From positions 1 through 35,007 of the IMG/VR virus record IMGVR_UViG_3300043410_000711: a stretch of 35,007 nt of DNA. The stretch is one strand, 5' to 3'. The notes under the pieces are model-generated. The model did no database searches and had not been told where the DNA came from. It saw nothing but the letters and a program-made list of their open reading frames with translations. The translations under genes were made by a program, and so were the position numbers. The stretch is from a virus. Shown here in pieces: positions 16,653 to 24,145 of the stretch (within the stretch, counting starts at the first letter, position 1; each line of letters begins with the position of its first letter).

Positions 16653-16853
16653 TTATTCACTAACCACTGGAGGAGATACTACCATCAACCAGTCTTGGTA
16701 TCTTTGTTCTTTGATTGCTTCAATAGACTCTGGAGATGCAGCAACATATTCTGCTTGTTGCATCCAGATCGCGTCACGAAAAGTCCCATATTCTCCGCTT
16801 TTTTCAAAAATAATTTGGACTTTTTCGTCTATTTGATTAATAATGTCTTCCAT
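16653..16853 (-). CDS. 66-aa acidic protein between two giant fibre genes
   Basis: Starts MEDIINQIDEKVQIIFEK behind AGGAAA and ends SPPVVSE. It is acidic, helical in character, and lacks hydrophobic segments. It lies 12 nt after the collagen-like fibre gene and 19 nt before the 2579-aa gene. The phrase FRDAIWMQQAEYVAAS and the central QDWL resemble small phage chaperone-type proteins only loosely. A role as fibre folding or assembly factor is inference from position. Size, clean RBS and spacing support a real gene. No family recognised. Confidence 0.75.
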   Translation of the reverse strand: MEDIINQIDEKVQIIFEKSGEYGTFRDAIWMQQAEYVAASPESIEAIKEQRYQDWLMVVSPPVVSE

Positions 16854-16865
16854 TAATATTTCCTA

Positions 16866-19800
16866 TTAAAATCCAAAGTTCTTGGAAATTATATGCCACT
16901 TAGATGCAGCAGAGCTATACATAAAGCCAAGGTAATCAGTTTTATTTGAGCCTGTTGAGGTTAGTGGTAGTGTTAAGTCGTCGGAACCTGCAAACACCGC
17001 ATTCCAGCTAAATGTTTGTATATTAGCAGAGGTTAAACGCAACATTATTTTTTGACCATCCGTAGGGGTTCCACTAATAGCAGCTAAGGTAAGTGTACCA
17101 GTAGCTTGCGTATTTGCCTGAGTACCTAAGTCTGTGGTATTTGCATTTAATGTTACTGTTGTACCATCAGTAATAACAACAACTCTATATGCTGTTCCAC
17201 CGCCACCACTACCTGCAGGACCTGTTGGTCCGGTTGGTCCGGCTACTGTTGATGCAGCACCTGTAGGACCTGTTGGACCCTGAGTACCTTGAGCACCTGT
17301 AGGACCTGCTACTGTTGAGTCAGCTCCTGTAGGACCTGTGGGACCTTGAATACCTGTACTACCTGTGGGACCTGCTACTGTTGATGCAGCACCTGTAGGG
17401 CCTGTTGGTCCCTGAATACCAGTACTGCCTGTTGGACCTGTAGCACCTATTGTTCCAGTAGAACCTGTTGGTCCTTTTGGACCTTGTCCACCTTGTAGTG
17501 AGTCTACTAAAGCGATATAATCTAAGTTAGTAGTATGACCTGAATTACCAGCATTTGAATGATATAATCTTAAAGATACTGATCCACTACTAATATACGG
17601 AGCAGAAGAAATAACTGCCAACTCAAATTGATAGAATCCTGCTAATCCGTTATATGATCCAATATTATCCCATGTAGAAGTACTGTTATTATATAACTGA
17701 ATATAAATTATATGACCGGAAGCAGTAGTGTATTGAACATTTACTTGTACTAAATTAAATTTAGTTACACTTGTAAATCCTACATTAAATATCCATGCAG
17801 GTCCAGTTAATGTACCGTCAGTCCAATTATAAGTATTACCATCATTAAATGTTTGTATACTAGCAATATTTCCACTAACATATACTCCATCAGTTAAACT
17901 TGCTGATGCAGGAATATAAGTGGTTGAAACTGGTGCAGCACCTGTTGGTCCTGTTGCACCTACGGCACCTGTTGGGCCAGTAGGACCTGTGTCTCCAATA
18001 TCGCCTGTACGAGCAAATGTTACAATAACATGAGTTTGGTCGGTAAGGGATAAAGAGCCAGATAAATATGATATAGGTACATGGAAGTGATTAGGAGTAG
18101 GACTACCATCAGTATAGTGACTACCAGTTATAGCAAACATAGCAAAATTTGCTGGATTTGCTTTATCTACAACAGTAAAGTGACCTTTAATACTAGAAGT
18201 GGAGTCATCTATAGTTTGTAAATAACTATAAATACTTGTTCCAAGTGCATCACTATAATTAATATATAATATTGTTGCTGCAGAAAAAGTTAAAGTATTA
18301 AACTCTATTTCTCCACTAAGTGGATCTGTAGTTGTAATATCATTACTATACTTAAACTCAAATGCTTCTCCACCAAAATTTCCTTGTGGTCCTGTGGGAC
18401 CTTGTGCACCTGTCGGACCTACAGAACCTGTCGGACCTTGAATACCTTGAGCACCTACAGCACCTGTTGGGCCTGTTGCACCTGTTGGTCCGGCTACGGT
18501 TGATGCAGCTCCTGTAGGACCTGTAACACCTGCGTCACCTTGGGCACCTGTTGGGCCTGTTGGACCTGTATTACCCTGTACACCTTGAATACCTTGAACA
18601 CCTTGTGAACCTGTAGGGCCAGGTATTGTAGAATCAGCACCTGTAGGACCGGCGATACCCATATCACCTTGAATACCTTGTGGACCTGTAGGTCCGGTAT
18701 CGCCTTGAGCTCCTGTAGGACCGGCGATACCCATATCACCTTGAATACCTTGTGGACCTGTAGGTCCGGTATCGCCTTGAGCTCCTGTAGGACCGGCGAT
18801 ACCCATATCACCTTGAATACCTTGTGGACCTGTAGGTCCGGTATCGCCTTGAGCTCCTGTAGGTCCAGCTACTGTAGAATCAGCACCTGTAGGACCTGTT
18901 GGGCCCATATCCCCTTGAATACCTTGTGAACCGGTTGAGCCTGTAGCACCTTGAGCACCAGTAGGGCCTGTAACACCTTGAATACCTTGTACGCCTTGGA
19001 TTCCTTGTGAGCCTGTTGGTCCTTGTGGACCCATATCTCCTTGAGCACCTGTAGGGCCTTGAGAACCTGCAGTACCAGTAGAACCTGTCGGTCCTTGAAT
19101 ACCTTGTGTACCTTGAGTACCTGTTGGGCCTGTAGCACCTGTCGGTCCTTGAATACCTTGTGTACCTTGAGTACCTGTTGGGCCCTGAACGCCTTGCGTT
19201 CCTTGAGCACCAGTAGGACCCGCGTTACCTTGTGAGCCTTGAGCACCTGTTGGACCTGTTGGTCCTTGGATACCTTGGATACCTTGGATACCTTGGATAC
19301 CTTGGATACCTTGGATACCCTGAGCACCTGTTGGGCCTATACTACCTTGAGCACCAGTAGATCCTGTTGGGCCTGTTATACCTTGTGTGCCTTGCGCACC
19401 TGTAGGACCAGTAATACCCTGTGTTCCTTGAGGGCCTGTGGCACCTGTTGGACCTTGAGCACCTGTATTACCTTGCGGACCTTGAATACCACTTGCACCG
19501 CTAAGATCTGTTATATATGTATAAGCAGCACCATTCCACAAGTACAATCTAGAATCTTCTGGATTATTTACGTCTCCAGTATCAATAACGGCAAATTGGC
19601 CAGTAATAATACTTGTTGGTGCAGTGTCTGCTGTTAGTGCTGCTACACTAGAATATATTTTTGCAATATAAAAACCAAGTCCAGTAGCACCTGTGGGTCC
19701 TGTAGCACCTTGGATACCTTGAGAACCTTGTGCACCTATTGGGCCTTGTATGCCTTGAGAACCTTGTGCACCTGTAGGGCCTTGTATACCTTGCGTGCCT

Positions 19801-21017
19801 TGTGCACCTGTAGGGCCCTGAACGCCTTGCGTTCCTTGAATACCCTGAATGCCTTGAGCACCTGTTGGGCCCATATCTCCTTGAGCACCTGTTGGTCCAG
19901 TAATACCTTGTATACCTTGCGGACCTGTTGGTCCTGATACTGTTGAATCAGCTCCGGTAGGTCCTGTTGGTCCTATATCGCCTTGTATACCTTGGATACC
20001 CTGAGCACCTGTTGGGCCTTGGATACCTTGAGCACCTGTTGGGCCTGTATCGCCTTGACTACCTGTGGGGCCTGTATCGCCTTGAGCACCTGTTGGTCCT
20101 GTAGGACCCATTTCGCCTGGAATACCTTCTGCACCGGCAGAACCTTGAGATCCTTGTGGACCAGCATCGCCTTGTGGACCTGTAGGACCTATATCACCTT
20201 GTGGGCCTGTTGGTCCTTGTTCGCCTTGTGCACCTGTTGGGCCTGTTGTTCCTGTGGGACCTGTTACATTCGAAGCCTCACCTTGAATACCTTGTGGGCC
20301 TGTTGGTCCTGTTGGTCCGGTGGCTCCATATCCAATACTTTGTCCGTCAACAATCAGGAAACCGCCTTCTGCGGAAATAGGTGTTCCACCTAAGTCAATT
20401 GTATTAGCCGCAAAGTAACCAGTTTTCCAACGACGTGTAGGAGAGCCAATATTATAAGTTTGGTCTGCGGCCGGTAATAGATCGCTGGCAATATTTGTTA
20501 AATCTTGACTAGGACCTGTTGGGCCCGTAATGCCAGTGCTAATTAAATGCCCTGTTAATTCTTTGATAACTACTTTCAGACCACTAGGGGGTGCTGAAGT
20601 AAATGTTAAAGTTGTACCTGTTATTGTGTAGTCGCTACTTGGATCTTGTGCGATACCGCCAACAAATACTAAAATACTTTCGACAGTTAATCCGCTGCCG
20701 ATTGTGAAGCTACTAGTAGCTCCGTTACCTGTATAGTATCTAGTATACGCATTAAAAGGCGTACCAGGAGCTGCATTTGTCCACTGTGAGCCATCCCACA
20801 ATAATGCTTGACCATTTACAGGGTTTGAAATTGTTACATCTGTTAATTCATCTAAGGTTAGTAGATTTTTGAAATATTTAACAGAATTGTCCGATGCTTT
20901 AAAATAAATCTTACCATCAGTATAATTAATGGCTAACTCGCCATACTCGAGATCTGTTGATAATGGGGTCTTCCCCGTTACCGAAGATTTCTTAAGAATA
21001 ATCTTATTTGTTGTCAT
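16866..21017 (-). CDS. Collagen-like tail fibre, 1383 aa
   Basis: The N-terminus (1-90) contains [35 protein letters not shown], a virion-attachment type start common in phage fibres, then [20 protein letters not shown]. From about residue 165 the body is Gly-X-Y collagen-like ([20 protein letters not shown]), interrupted by globular domains at about 446-506 ([15 protein letters not shown] to YITDLSG), 881-1002 ([14 protein letters not shown] to [10 protein letters not shown]) and 1026-1174 ([16 protein letters not shown] to [11 protein letters not shown]). A C-terminal globular tip spans about 1274-1383 ([17 protein letters not shown] to [10 protein letters not shown]). Expected to form a trimeric rod with beads, the tip binding the cell surface. 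Exact tandem repeats in the collagen coding region suggest length change by recombination. Confidence 0.9.
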   Translation of the reverse strand: MTTNKIILKKSSVTGKTPLSTDLEYGELAINYTDGKIYFKASDNSVKYFKNLLTLDELTDVTISNPVNGQALLWDGSQWTNAAPGTPFNAYTRYYTGNGATSSFTIGSGLTVESILVFVGGIAQDPSSDYTITGTTLTFTSAPPSGLKVVIKELTGHLISTGITGPTGPSQDLTNIASDLLPAADQTYNIGSPTRRWKTGYFAANTIDLGGTPISAEGGFLIVDGQSIGYGATGPTGPTGPQGIQGEASNVTGPTGTTGPTGAQGEQGPTGPQGDIGPTGPQGDAGPQGSQGSAGAEGIPGEMGPTGPTGAQGDTGPTGSQGDTGPTGAQGIQGPTGAQGIQGIQGDIGPTGPTGADSTVSGPTGPQGIQGITGPTGAQGDMGPTGAQGIQGIQGTQGVQGPTGAQGTQGIQGPTGAQGSQGIQGPIGAQGSQGIQGATGPTGATGLGFYIAKIYSSVAALTADTAPTSIITGQFAVIDTGDVNNPEDSRLYLWNGAAYTYITDLSGASGIQGPQGNTGAQGPTGATGPQGTQGITGPTGAQGTQGITGPTGSTGAQGSIGPTGAQGIQGIQGIQGIQGIQGIQGPTGPTGAQGSQGNAGPTGAQGTQGVQGPTGTQGTQGIQGPTGATGPTGTQGTQGIQGPTGSTGTAGSQGPTGAQGDMGPQGPTGSQGIQGVQGIQGVTGPTGAQGATGSTGSQGIQGDMGPTGPTGADSTVAGPTGAQGDTGPTGPQGIQGDMGIAGPTGAQGDTGPTGPQGIQGDMGIAGPTGAQGDTGPTGPQGIQGDMGIAGPTGADSTIPGPTGSQGVQGIQGVQGNTGPTGPTGAQGDAGVTGPTGAASTVAGPTGATGPTGAVGAQGIQGPTGSVGPTGAQGPTGPQGNFGGEAFEFKYSNDITTTDPLSGEIEFNTLTFSAATILYINYSDALGTSIYSYLQTIDDSTSSIKGHFTVVDKANPANFAMFAITGSHYTDGSPTPNHFHVPISYLSGSLSLTDQTHVIVTFARTGDIGDTGPTGPTGAVGATGPTGAAPVSTTYIPASASLTDGVYVSGNIASIQTFNDGNTYNWTDGTLTGPAWIFNVGFTSVTKFNLVQVNVQYTTASGHIIYIQLYNNSTSTWDNIGSYNGLAGFYQFELAVISSAPYISSGSVSLRLYHSNAGNSGHTTNLDYIALVDSLQGGQGPKGPTGSTGTIGATGPTGSTGIQGPTGPTGAASTVAGPTGSTGIQGPTGPTGADSTVAGPTGAQGTQGPTGPTGAASTVAGPTGPTGPAGSGGGGTAYRVVVITDGTTVTLNANTTDLGTQANTQATGTLTLAAISGTPTDGQKIMLRLTSANIQTFSWNAVFAGSDDLTLPLTSTGSNKTDYLGFMYSSAASKWHIISKNFGF
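18651..18866 (-). repeat. Three tandem 72-bp units in the collagen-like fibre gene
   Basis: Units begin at 18651, 18723 and 18795. They are identical apart from one base near the end of the third. Each encodes 24 residues, eight Gly-X-Y triplets ([20 protein letters not shown] and GDMGIA segments). Gain or loss of a unit would keep the frame and change rod length. Confidence 0.95.
19264..19317 (-). repeat. Six perfect 9-bp units encoding IQG
   Basis: The plus-strand unit CCTTGGATA is repeated six times without a mismatch, encoding a run of Ile-Gln-Gly in the collagen-like fibre. It is a candidate for replication slippage with in-frame change. Confidence 0.95.
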
Positions 21018-21038
21018 AGTTAGCCCTAAAAAGGAATA

Positions 21039-21060
21039 GGGAAACTTATAGAAGTTTCCC
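21039..21060. other. Intergenic hairpin between the 548-aa and 1383-aa fibre genes
   Basis: Nine-base arms (GGGAAACTT and AAGTTTCCC) flank a 4-nt loop at 21048-21051. On the minus strand it lies 5 nt after the stop of the 548-aa gene and about 20 nt before the next start, and is followed by UAUUCCUUUUU rather than a clean U run, so termination would be weak. On the plus strand it is followed by TTTTATT. It may stabilise or process the mRNA. Confidence 0.6.
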
Positions 21061-21065
21061 TTTTA

Positions 21066-22712
21066 TTAATATGATCCGCCGTCAATTTGAGCGATAGATA
21101 CTGCTCCGCTGGTAATAGAGAATTGTGTTGAGTCAAAACTTGCCAAACCTTTAGTAGATGTTCCGGCATAAGGAATTGCTGTAGATCCTGCAGCAGTAAT
21201 TAAACCCTTAGCGTTAACAGTAAAATTAGGAACTGTAACGGAATCTCCGTAACTTCCAACATTTGTATTAACCGTTGCTAAAGTAAGTGCTGCTGATACG
21301 TTTGCGGAACCGTCAACACTTAATAAACTTGCTGACGCATCGCCTGTTAAACTAAGGTTGCGACCAGTAGCCCAGGCTGTAGCTGTTGAAGCATTACCAC
21401 TCAAAGCACCGTAAACTGTGCTAACATTTAAGTCTTTGTTCATATTCCAACGATTATCGATCGCAGAATATGTAATTGTTGCAGCAACTGTAGGTCCGTT
21501 AATTGTGATACCAGCGCCATCGGAACCAATAGCAGTTGTAGAATCTTTGGCTAACTCAATATTTTTGTCACCAATTGCAACAGTTGTTGAGTTAACTGTA
21601 GTCGTTGTACCTTGAACTGTTAAATTACCAGTAATAACTGCATTACCATTAACGCTAATATTTGCTGTGGTAGTATCACCAGCTTCTAAAATACCAGAAA
21701 CTGTAATACTGCCTGTATCAATTGCTCCAATAGTTAAGTCATTGATGTTGATAGAACCAGATAATCCAATTGTAACTTTATTATTGGTAACTGTTGTTAT
21801 AATTCCAGTACCGCCTTCAAAAGTTAATGTATCTGTTAATAAACTAACTTGATCGGTTCCAGTATCTCCGGCAACTCCTAAGTTTGTTGCAATATTAGCA
21901 GTTGTTACACCAGTAACTAAACCTTTTGCATTAACTGTTACAACTGGAATTGCTGTTGCGGAGCCATATGTATTTGCTGTAACTCCAGAATTTGCAAGAG
22001 TAATTGCAGTGCTAATATTAGCAGATCCATCAAAGTTTGATATTGTAGCAGTTGCATCGCCTGTTAAACTCAAACTACGTGGAGTTAAAAGTCTACTAGC
22101 TGTATCTGCGTTGCCAATTAAATTGCCAGTTACATTACCAGTTACATTACCAGTTACGTTACCTGTTAAGTTGCCGGTTACATCACCAGTTACATTGCCA
22201 GTTAAATTACCAATAAATCCTGTTGTAGCCGTAACTGTAGTACCACGAACAGTACTAGCAGTAGTTGCTCCAATAGCTGTACCATTAATCGATCCGCCAG
22301 TAACAGTAACATTAGTAAAAGAGCTTGATCCTGTACTAGTTACATTACCTGTTAAGTTGCCTGTAACATTGCCTGTTACGTCACCAGTAATACTACCAGT
22401 AATGTTACCACTAATATCGCCAGTTACATTACCAATAATATCTAAGTAAGCAGCACCTTGTGCGTTACGTTTAACTAAAGTATTGGCGGTATTTGCAGCA
22501 GTAGCTGCATCAATTGTATCAGTAAAGTATTTACCACCGATTACAACGTGATTTACAGCGTTTCCGCCACTTTCAGTACCTGTACCAATATAAAGGCGAT
22601 CTCCGCCATTTGAACCGTTATTTGCTAAAGCTGAATAAGCTAATTCGCCGGCACCTAGTACCGCAGGATTACCACTTAGTTCACTGCGTTTAATTCTTAA
22701 AATAGAAGCCAT
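21066..22712 (-). CDS. Tail fibre with GN(V/L)T repeats, 548 aa
   Basis: Starts MASILRIKRSELSGNPAVLGAGELAYSALANNG, a fibre N-terminal phrase similar in kind to that of the next gene, and has RLYIGTGTESGGNAVNHVVIGGKYFTD typical of phage fibre proximal regions. Two blocks of a four-residue repeat (GNVT/GNLT/GDVT/GSIT) lie at about residues 95-120 and 169-196. The distal part has ATISNFDGSANISTAITLAN-type beta repeats in two copies (around 215 and 455) and a middle domain with IAIGDKNIELAKDS-type strands. It ends TSTKGLASFDSTQFSITSGAVSIAQIDGGSY. Probably a trimeric fibre or fibre-linking rod. RBS AAAGGA precedes the start. Confidence 0.87.
   Translation of the reverse strand: MASILRIKRSELSGNPAVLGAGELAYSALANNGSNGGDRLYIGTGTESGGNAVNHVVIGGKYFTDTIDAATAANTANTLVKRNAQGAAYLDIIGNVTGDISGNITGSITGDVTGNVTGNLTGNVTSTGSSSFTNVTVTGGSINGTAIGATTASTVRGTTVTATTGFIGNLTGNVTGDVTGNLTGNVTGNVTGNVTGNLIGNADTASRLLTPRSLSLTGDATATISNFDGSANISTAITLANSGVTANTYGSATAIPVVTVNAKGLVTGVTTANIATNLGVAGDTGTDQVSLLTDTLTFEGGTGIITTVTNNKVTIGLSGSININDLTIGAIDTGSITVSGILEAGDTTTANISVNGNAVITGNLTVQGTTTTVNSTTVAIGDKNIELAKDSTTAIGSDGAGITINGPTVAATITYSAIDNRWNMNKDLNVSTVYGALSGNASTATAWATGRNLSLTGDASASLLSVDGSANVSAALTLATVNTNVGSYGDSVTVPNFTVNAKGLITAAGSTAIPYAGTSTKGLASFDSTQFSITSGAVSIAQIDGGSY
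22126..22209 (-). repeat. Seven 12-bp units encoding GN(V/L)T-type repeats
   Basis: Seven successive 12-bp units of the form CCAGTTACATTA (plus strand, with variants) encode the second GNVT/GNLT/GDVT block of the 548-aa fibre. Units 1 and 2 are identical and the others carry one to five changes. Confidence 0.9.
22348..22431 (-). repeat. Second block of seven 12-bp units in the 548-aa fibre
   Basis: Seven 12-bp units related to those at 22126-22209 encode GNVTGDISGNITGSITGDVT-like sequence. They are more diverged than the other block, so this block is probably older or under less conversion. Confidence 0.88.
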
Positions 22713-22722
22713 TTTTTATCCT

Positions 22723-22986
22723 TTAAAACTGACCGGACTCAAAAACTTGCTGATCTAGCATAGTTGTTGCGTGCCATTTTTCTGTTCCGGCATTATAAAC
22801 TAATAAGCTTCCTGCCGATAATTGGGTTAGGTCTAAATCCTGTAACCCTTTTATTGTAGTAGGTGTAGGACCAATCATTCCTCCTACAACTACTTGTGTT
22901 TGCGATTGTGAAGAAACAACAACAGGTTCCTTTCGCTCAATAATAACTGCATTATTAATCTCGGTTACGATAATTTCTGTTGTCAT
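22723..22986 (-). CDS. Small fibre/connector protein, 87 aa
   Basis: The ATG overlaps the stop of the BppU-like gene (ATGA). The N-terminal half is beta-like (TEIIVTEINNAVIIERKEPVVV). The second half has GLQDLDLTQLSAGSLLVYN and EKWHATTMLDQQVFESGQF. The phrase DLDLTQLSAGSLLVYNAGTEKW parallels [25 protein letters not shown] in the collagen-like fibre, a short domain often found in phage fibres just before a rod. The absence of any rod here suggests a small connector or the remnant of a longer fibre. Structural role inferred. Confidence 0.8.
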   Translation of the reverse strand: MTTEIIVTEINNAVIIERKEPVVVSSQSQTQVVVGGMIGPTPTTIKGLQDLDLTQLSAGSLLVYNAGTEKWHATTMLDQQVFESGQF

Positions 22987-23579
22987 CGTGTAACCTCTTT
23001 CACTAAACTAATGCTACCATTTAAAAATTGGAAAACATTGTTTTGATTGTCTGTTAATTCCATTGAATATACGGCCACATCAAAATCGAATGTTGATGTA
23101 AGTGCAGCAGATAAATTCATTGTAATTGTATAATTTACTGAATCTATAACAATGCCACCATTAGCAGTAGTTAATTCAGCAATAACTGTAGGAGATTCTA
23201 GGGTTTCGCGAATCTGCATTTGTGCTGAATATCCTGTTAGCGGAACTGGCATATTCCACGATAAAATGCCGCCACTAGTATAAGCTCCATAACCAGCGGA
23301 ATTTACTTGGTTTAAGGTTACTGTAGTGCCTGTTTTACCAGTAACTAAATAGTAATCTGTGTCAGCAATGGTATTAATATCTTTCATTCCACTAACACCA
23401 CTTACTCGAACTCTCCAATTTAATGGAATTGTGTGTGTAGCACTAGTAGTAATTACACAAGGTGCTGCTTGTGTAATTCCAGAAATTGGAGCATATTGTT
23501 TTGTTTCCGACTCCCAGCGAAGAGTCTCTTGGAAAGTACTACCTTGATAAATTTTATAACTAATCTTTGCTGGTTCCAT
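22983..23579 (-). CDS. BppU-like baseplate/tail protein with inserted FCCH-like domain, 198 aa
   Basis: The start (KISYKIYQGSTFQETLRW) and the second half (LTGYSAQMQIRETLESPTVIAEL, TANGGIVIDS, FDFDVAVYSMELTD, GSISLVKEVTR) match the general pattern of BppU N-terminal type phage proteins that attach receptor-binding parts to the tail. Between them (about 35-105) sits a separate small beta unit with CVITTSATHTIPLNWRVRVSG, GMKDINTIADTDYYLVTG and TTVTLNQVNSAGYGAYTSGG. This resembles FCCH-like domains often seen inserted in phage structural proteins. It follows the TM/coiled-coil gene by 4 nt and overlaps the next gene by 4 nt. Virion attachment role likely. Confidence 0.83.
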   Translation of the reverse strand: MEPAKISYKIYQGSTFQETLRWESETKQYAPISGITQAAPCVITTSATHTIPLNWRVRVSGVSGMKDINTIADTDYYLVTGKTGTTVTLNQVNSAGYGAYTSGGILSWNMPVPLTGYSAQMQIRETLESPTVIAELTTANGGIVIDSVNYTITMNLSAALTSTFDFDVAVYSMELTDNQNNVFQFLNGSISLVKEVTR

Positions 23580-23583
23580 TATT

Positions 23584-23934
23584 TTACCTTACTTTCTTTG
23601 CTGCTGCAAGTGTAGCCGACACTCTAAATTTATTTACTTCTTCTGTTAGAGCTATAACTTCAGTTTGCAGCTGCTGATTCTCAATGCATAACTGTGATAG
23701 TTGTGTATTCAGTAGAATCATTTCTTGCTGCAAGCGGTTTAATTCTTTTGCGAGCAGGCCGTTTTGTTCGCTCATGCGCTCTAGTTCGGTGTGCATTAAA
23801 GTAATAATGCTAGTTTCCGCATTAGTACTTTTCCAGTCTTTTAGCAATTTCTGAATTCCAACTGAGAAAGCAACTACTGCTAATGCAACTAGTGAAACTG
23901 TCTGAATTAGACTTTGATTTTCAATCTCCACCAT
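23584..23934 (-). CDS. Membrane-anchored coiled-coil protein, 116 aa, first gene after the internal promoter
   Basis: Begins MVEIENQSLIQTVSLVALAVV with one transmembrane segment (about 10-28), then a heptad-rich helix (about 38-100; MHTELERMSEQNGLLAKELN, LQQEMILLNTQLSQLCIE) and a basic end AAAKKVR. The Shine-Dalgarno AAGGAG at 23945-23950 is the strongest in the window, so high expression is likely. The gene is first in the transcript made from the consensus promoter at 24058-24086. It may be a virion-associated or membrane protein involved in entry or lysis. From memory, similar TM plus coiled-coil small proteins accompany tail fibre genes in marine phages with no known function. Confidence 0.83.
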   Translation of the reverse strand: MVEIENQSLIQTVSLVALAVVAFSVGIQKLLKDWKSTNAETSIITLMHTELERMSEQNGLLAKELNRLQQEMILLNTQLSQLCIENQQLQTEVIALTEEVNKFRVSATLAAAKKVR

Positions 23935-23944
23935 AATCAGATCT

Positions 23945-23950
23945 CCTTAT
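23945..23950 (-). promoter_or_regulatory. Strong Shine-Dalgarno AAGGAG
   Basis: The minus-strand AAGGAG lies about 10 nt before the ATG at 23934 and is the best match to the anti-SD consensus seen in this window. Combined with the perfect promoter it predicts high expression of the 116-aa membrane coiled-coil protein. Confidence 0.8.
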
Positions 23951-24052
23951 TAGCAGTGGTTATATATTTAATTATACTCTAAACGGGAAGTCTGCCCTTT
24001 AGATTGGGATAAAAGCTTGTCAAGAAAAAATATTGAAACGTTCTGACATTTT

Positions 24053-24065
24053 GGTATATTATACC
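24053..24065. promoter_or_regulatory. 13-bp palindrome over the -10 box (possible operator)
   Basis: Six-base arms GGTATA and TATACC flank one central base, so the -10 hexamer is embedded in a perfect inverted repeat. It could be an operator for a small dimeric regulator, or only a by-product of a symmetrical A/T-rich -10 region that also offers a -10 on the other strand. No regulator gene is visible in the window. Confidence 0.4.
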
Positions 24066-24086
24066 ACAAGGGCGAGTGATTGTCAA
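24058..24086 (-). promoter_or_regulatory. Consensus sigma70-type promoter
   Basis: Read on the minus strand, a perfect -35 box TTGACA (24081-24086) is separated by 17 nt from a perfect -10 box TATAAT (24058-24063). It lies directly downstream of the intrinsic terminator and about 120 nt upstream of the 116-aa gene. The expected transcription start is near 24051, leaving a leader of roughly 117 nt. It should be read by the host housekeeping RNA polymerase and drive the fibre and lysis genes to its left. Confidence 0.88.
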
Positions 24087-24089
24087 TGC

Positions 24090-24125
24090 AAAAAAATACC
24101 CTGCCCAAAGATTGGACAGGGTATT
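24090..24125 (-). terminator. Rho-independent terminator after the Calx-beta-type gene
   Basis: On the minus strand a 12-bp stem (arms at 24114-24125 and 24095-24106, one G-U pair) closes a 7-nt loop (24107-24113) and is followed by a run of U from 24096 to 24090. It begins 21 nt after the stop codon at 24146 and separates the tail-tip operon from the promoter immediately downstream. Confidence 0.93.
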
Positions 24126-24145
24126 ATGGCTATGAAAGTTTAGGG

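Larger units (their letters stand above)
23935..24145 (-). other. Inter-operon region, 211 nt, without a gene
   Basis: This is the largest non-coding stretch in the window. It contains the terminator, the consensus promoter, a leader of about 117 nt with a U6 run near 24025-24030, and a second isolated TATAAT that has no good -35 (minus strand, about 23971-23976). The strong Shine-Dalgarno of the 116-aa gene sits at 23945-23950. No other gene is credible inside it. Confidence 0.85.

Noticed and set aside
18651-18866. Tandem repeats that could suggest a CRISPR array
   Set aside because: Units are contiguous, without unique spacers, and keep the Gly-X-Y frame of the fibre gene. They are coding repeats.
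21039-21060. Hairpin between fibre genes as a terminator
   Set aside because: The U tract on the sense strand is interrupted and the following gene lacks its own visible promoter, so complete termination here is unlikely.
24020-24049. Nine-codon minus-strand frame (MSERFNIFS) just after the promoter
   Set aside because: It would be almost leaderless, has no SD and no alternative hairpins typical of an attenuator. Chance frame.
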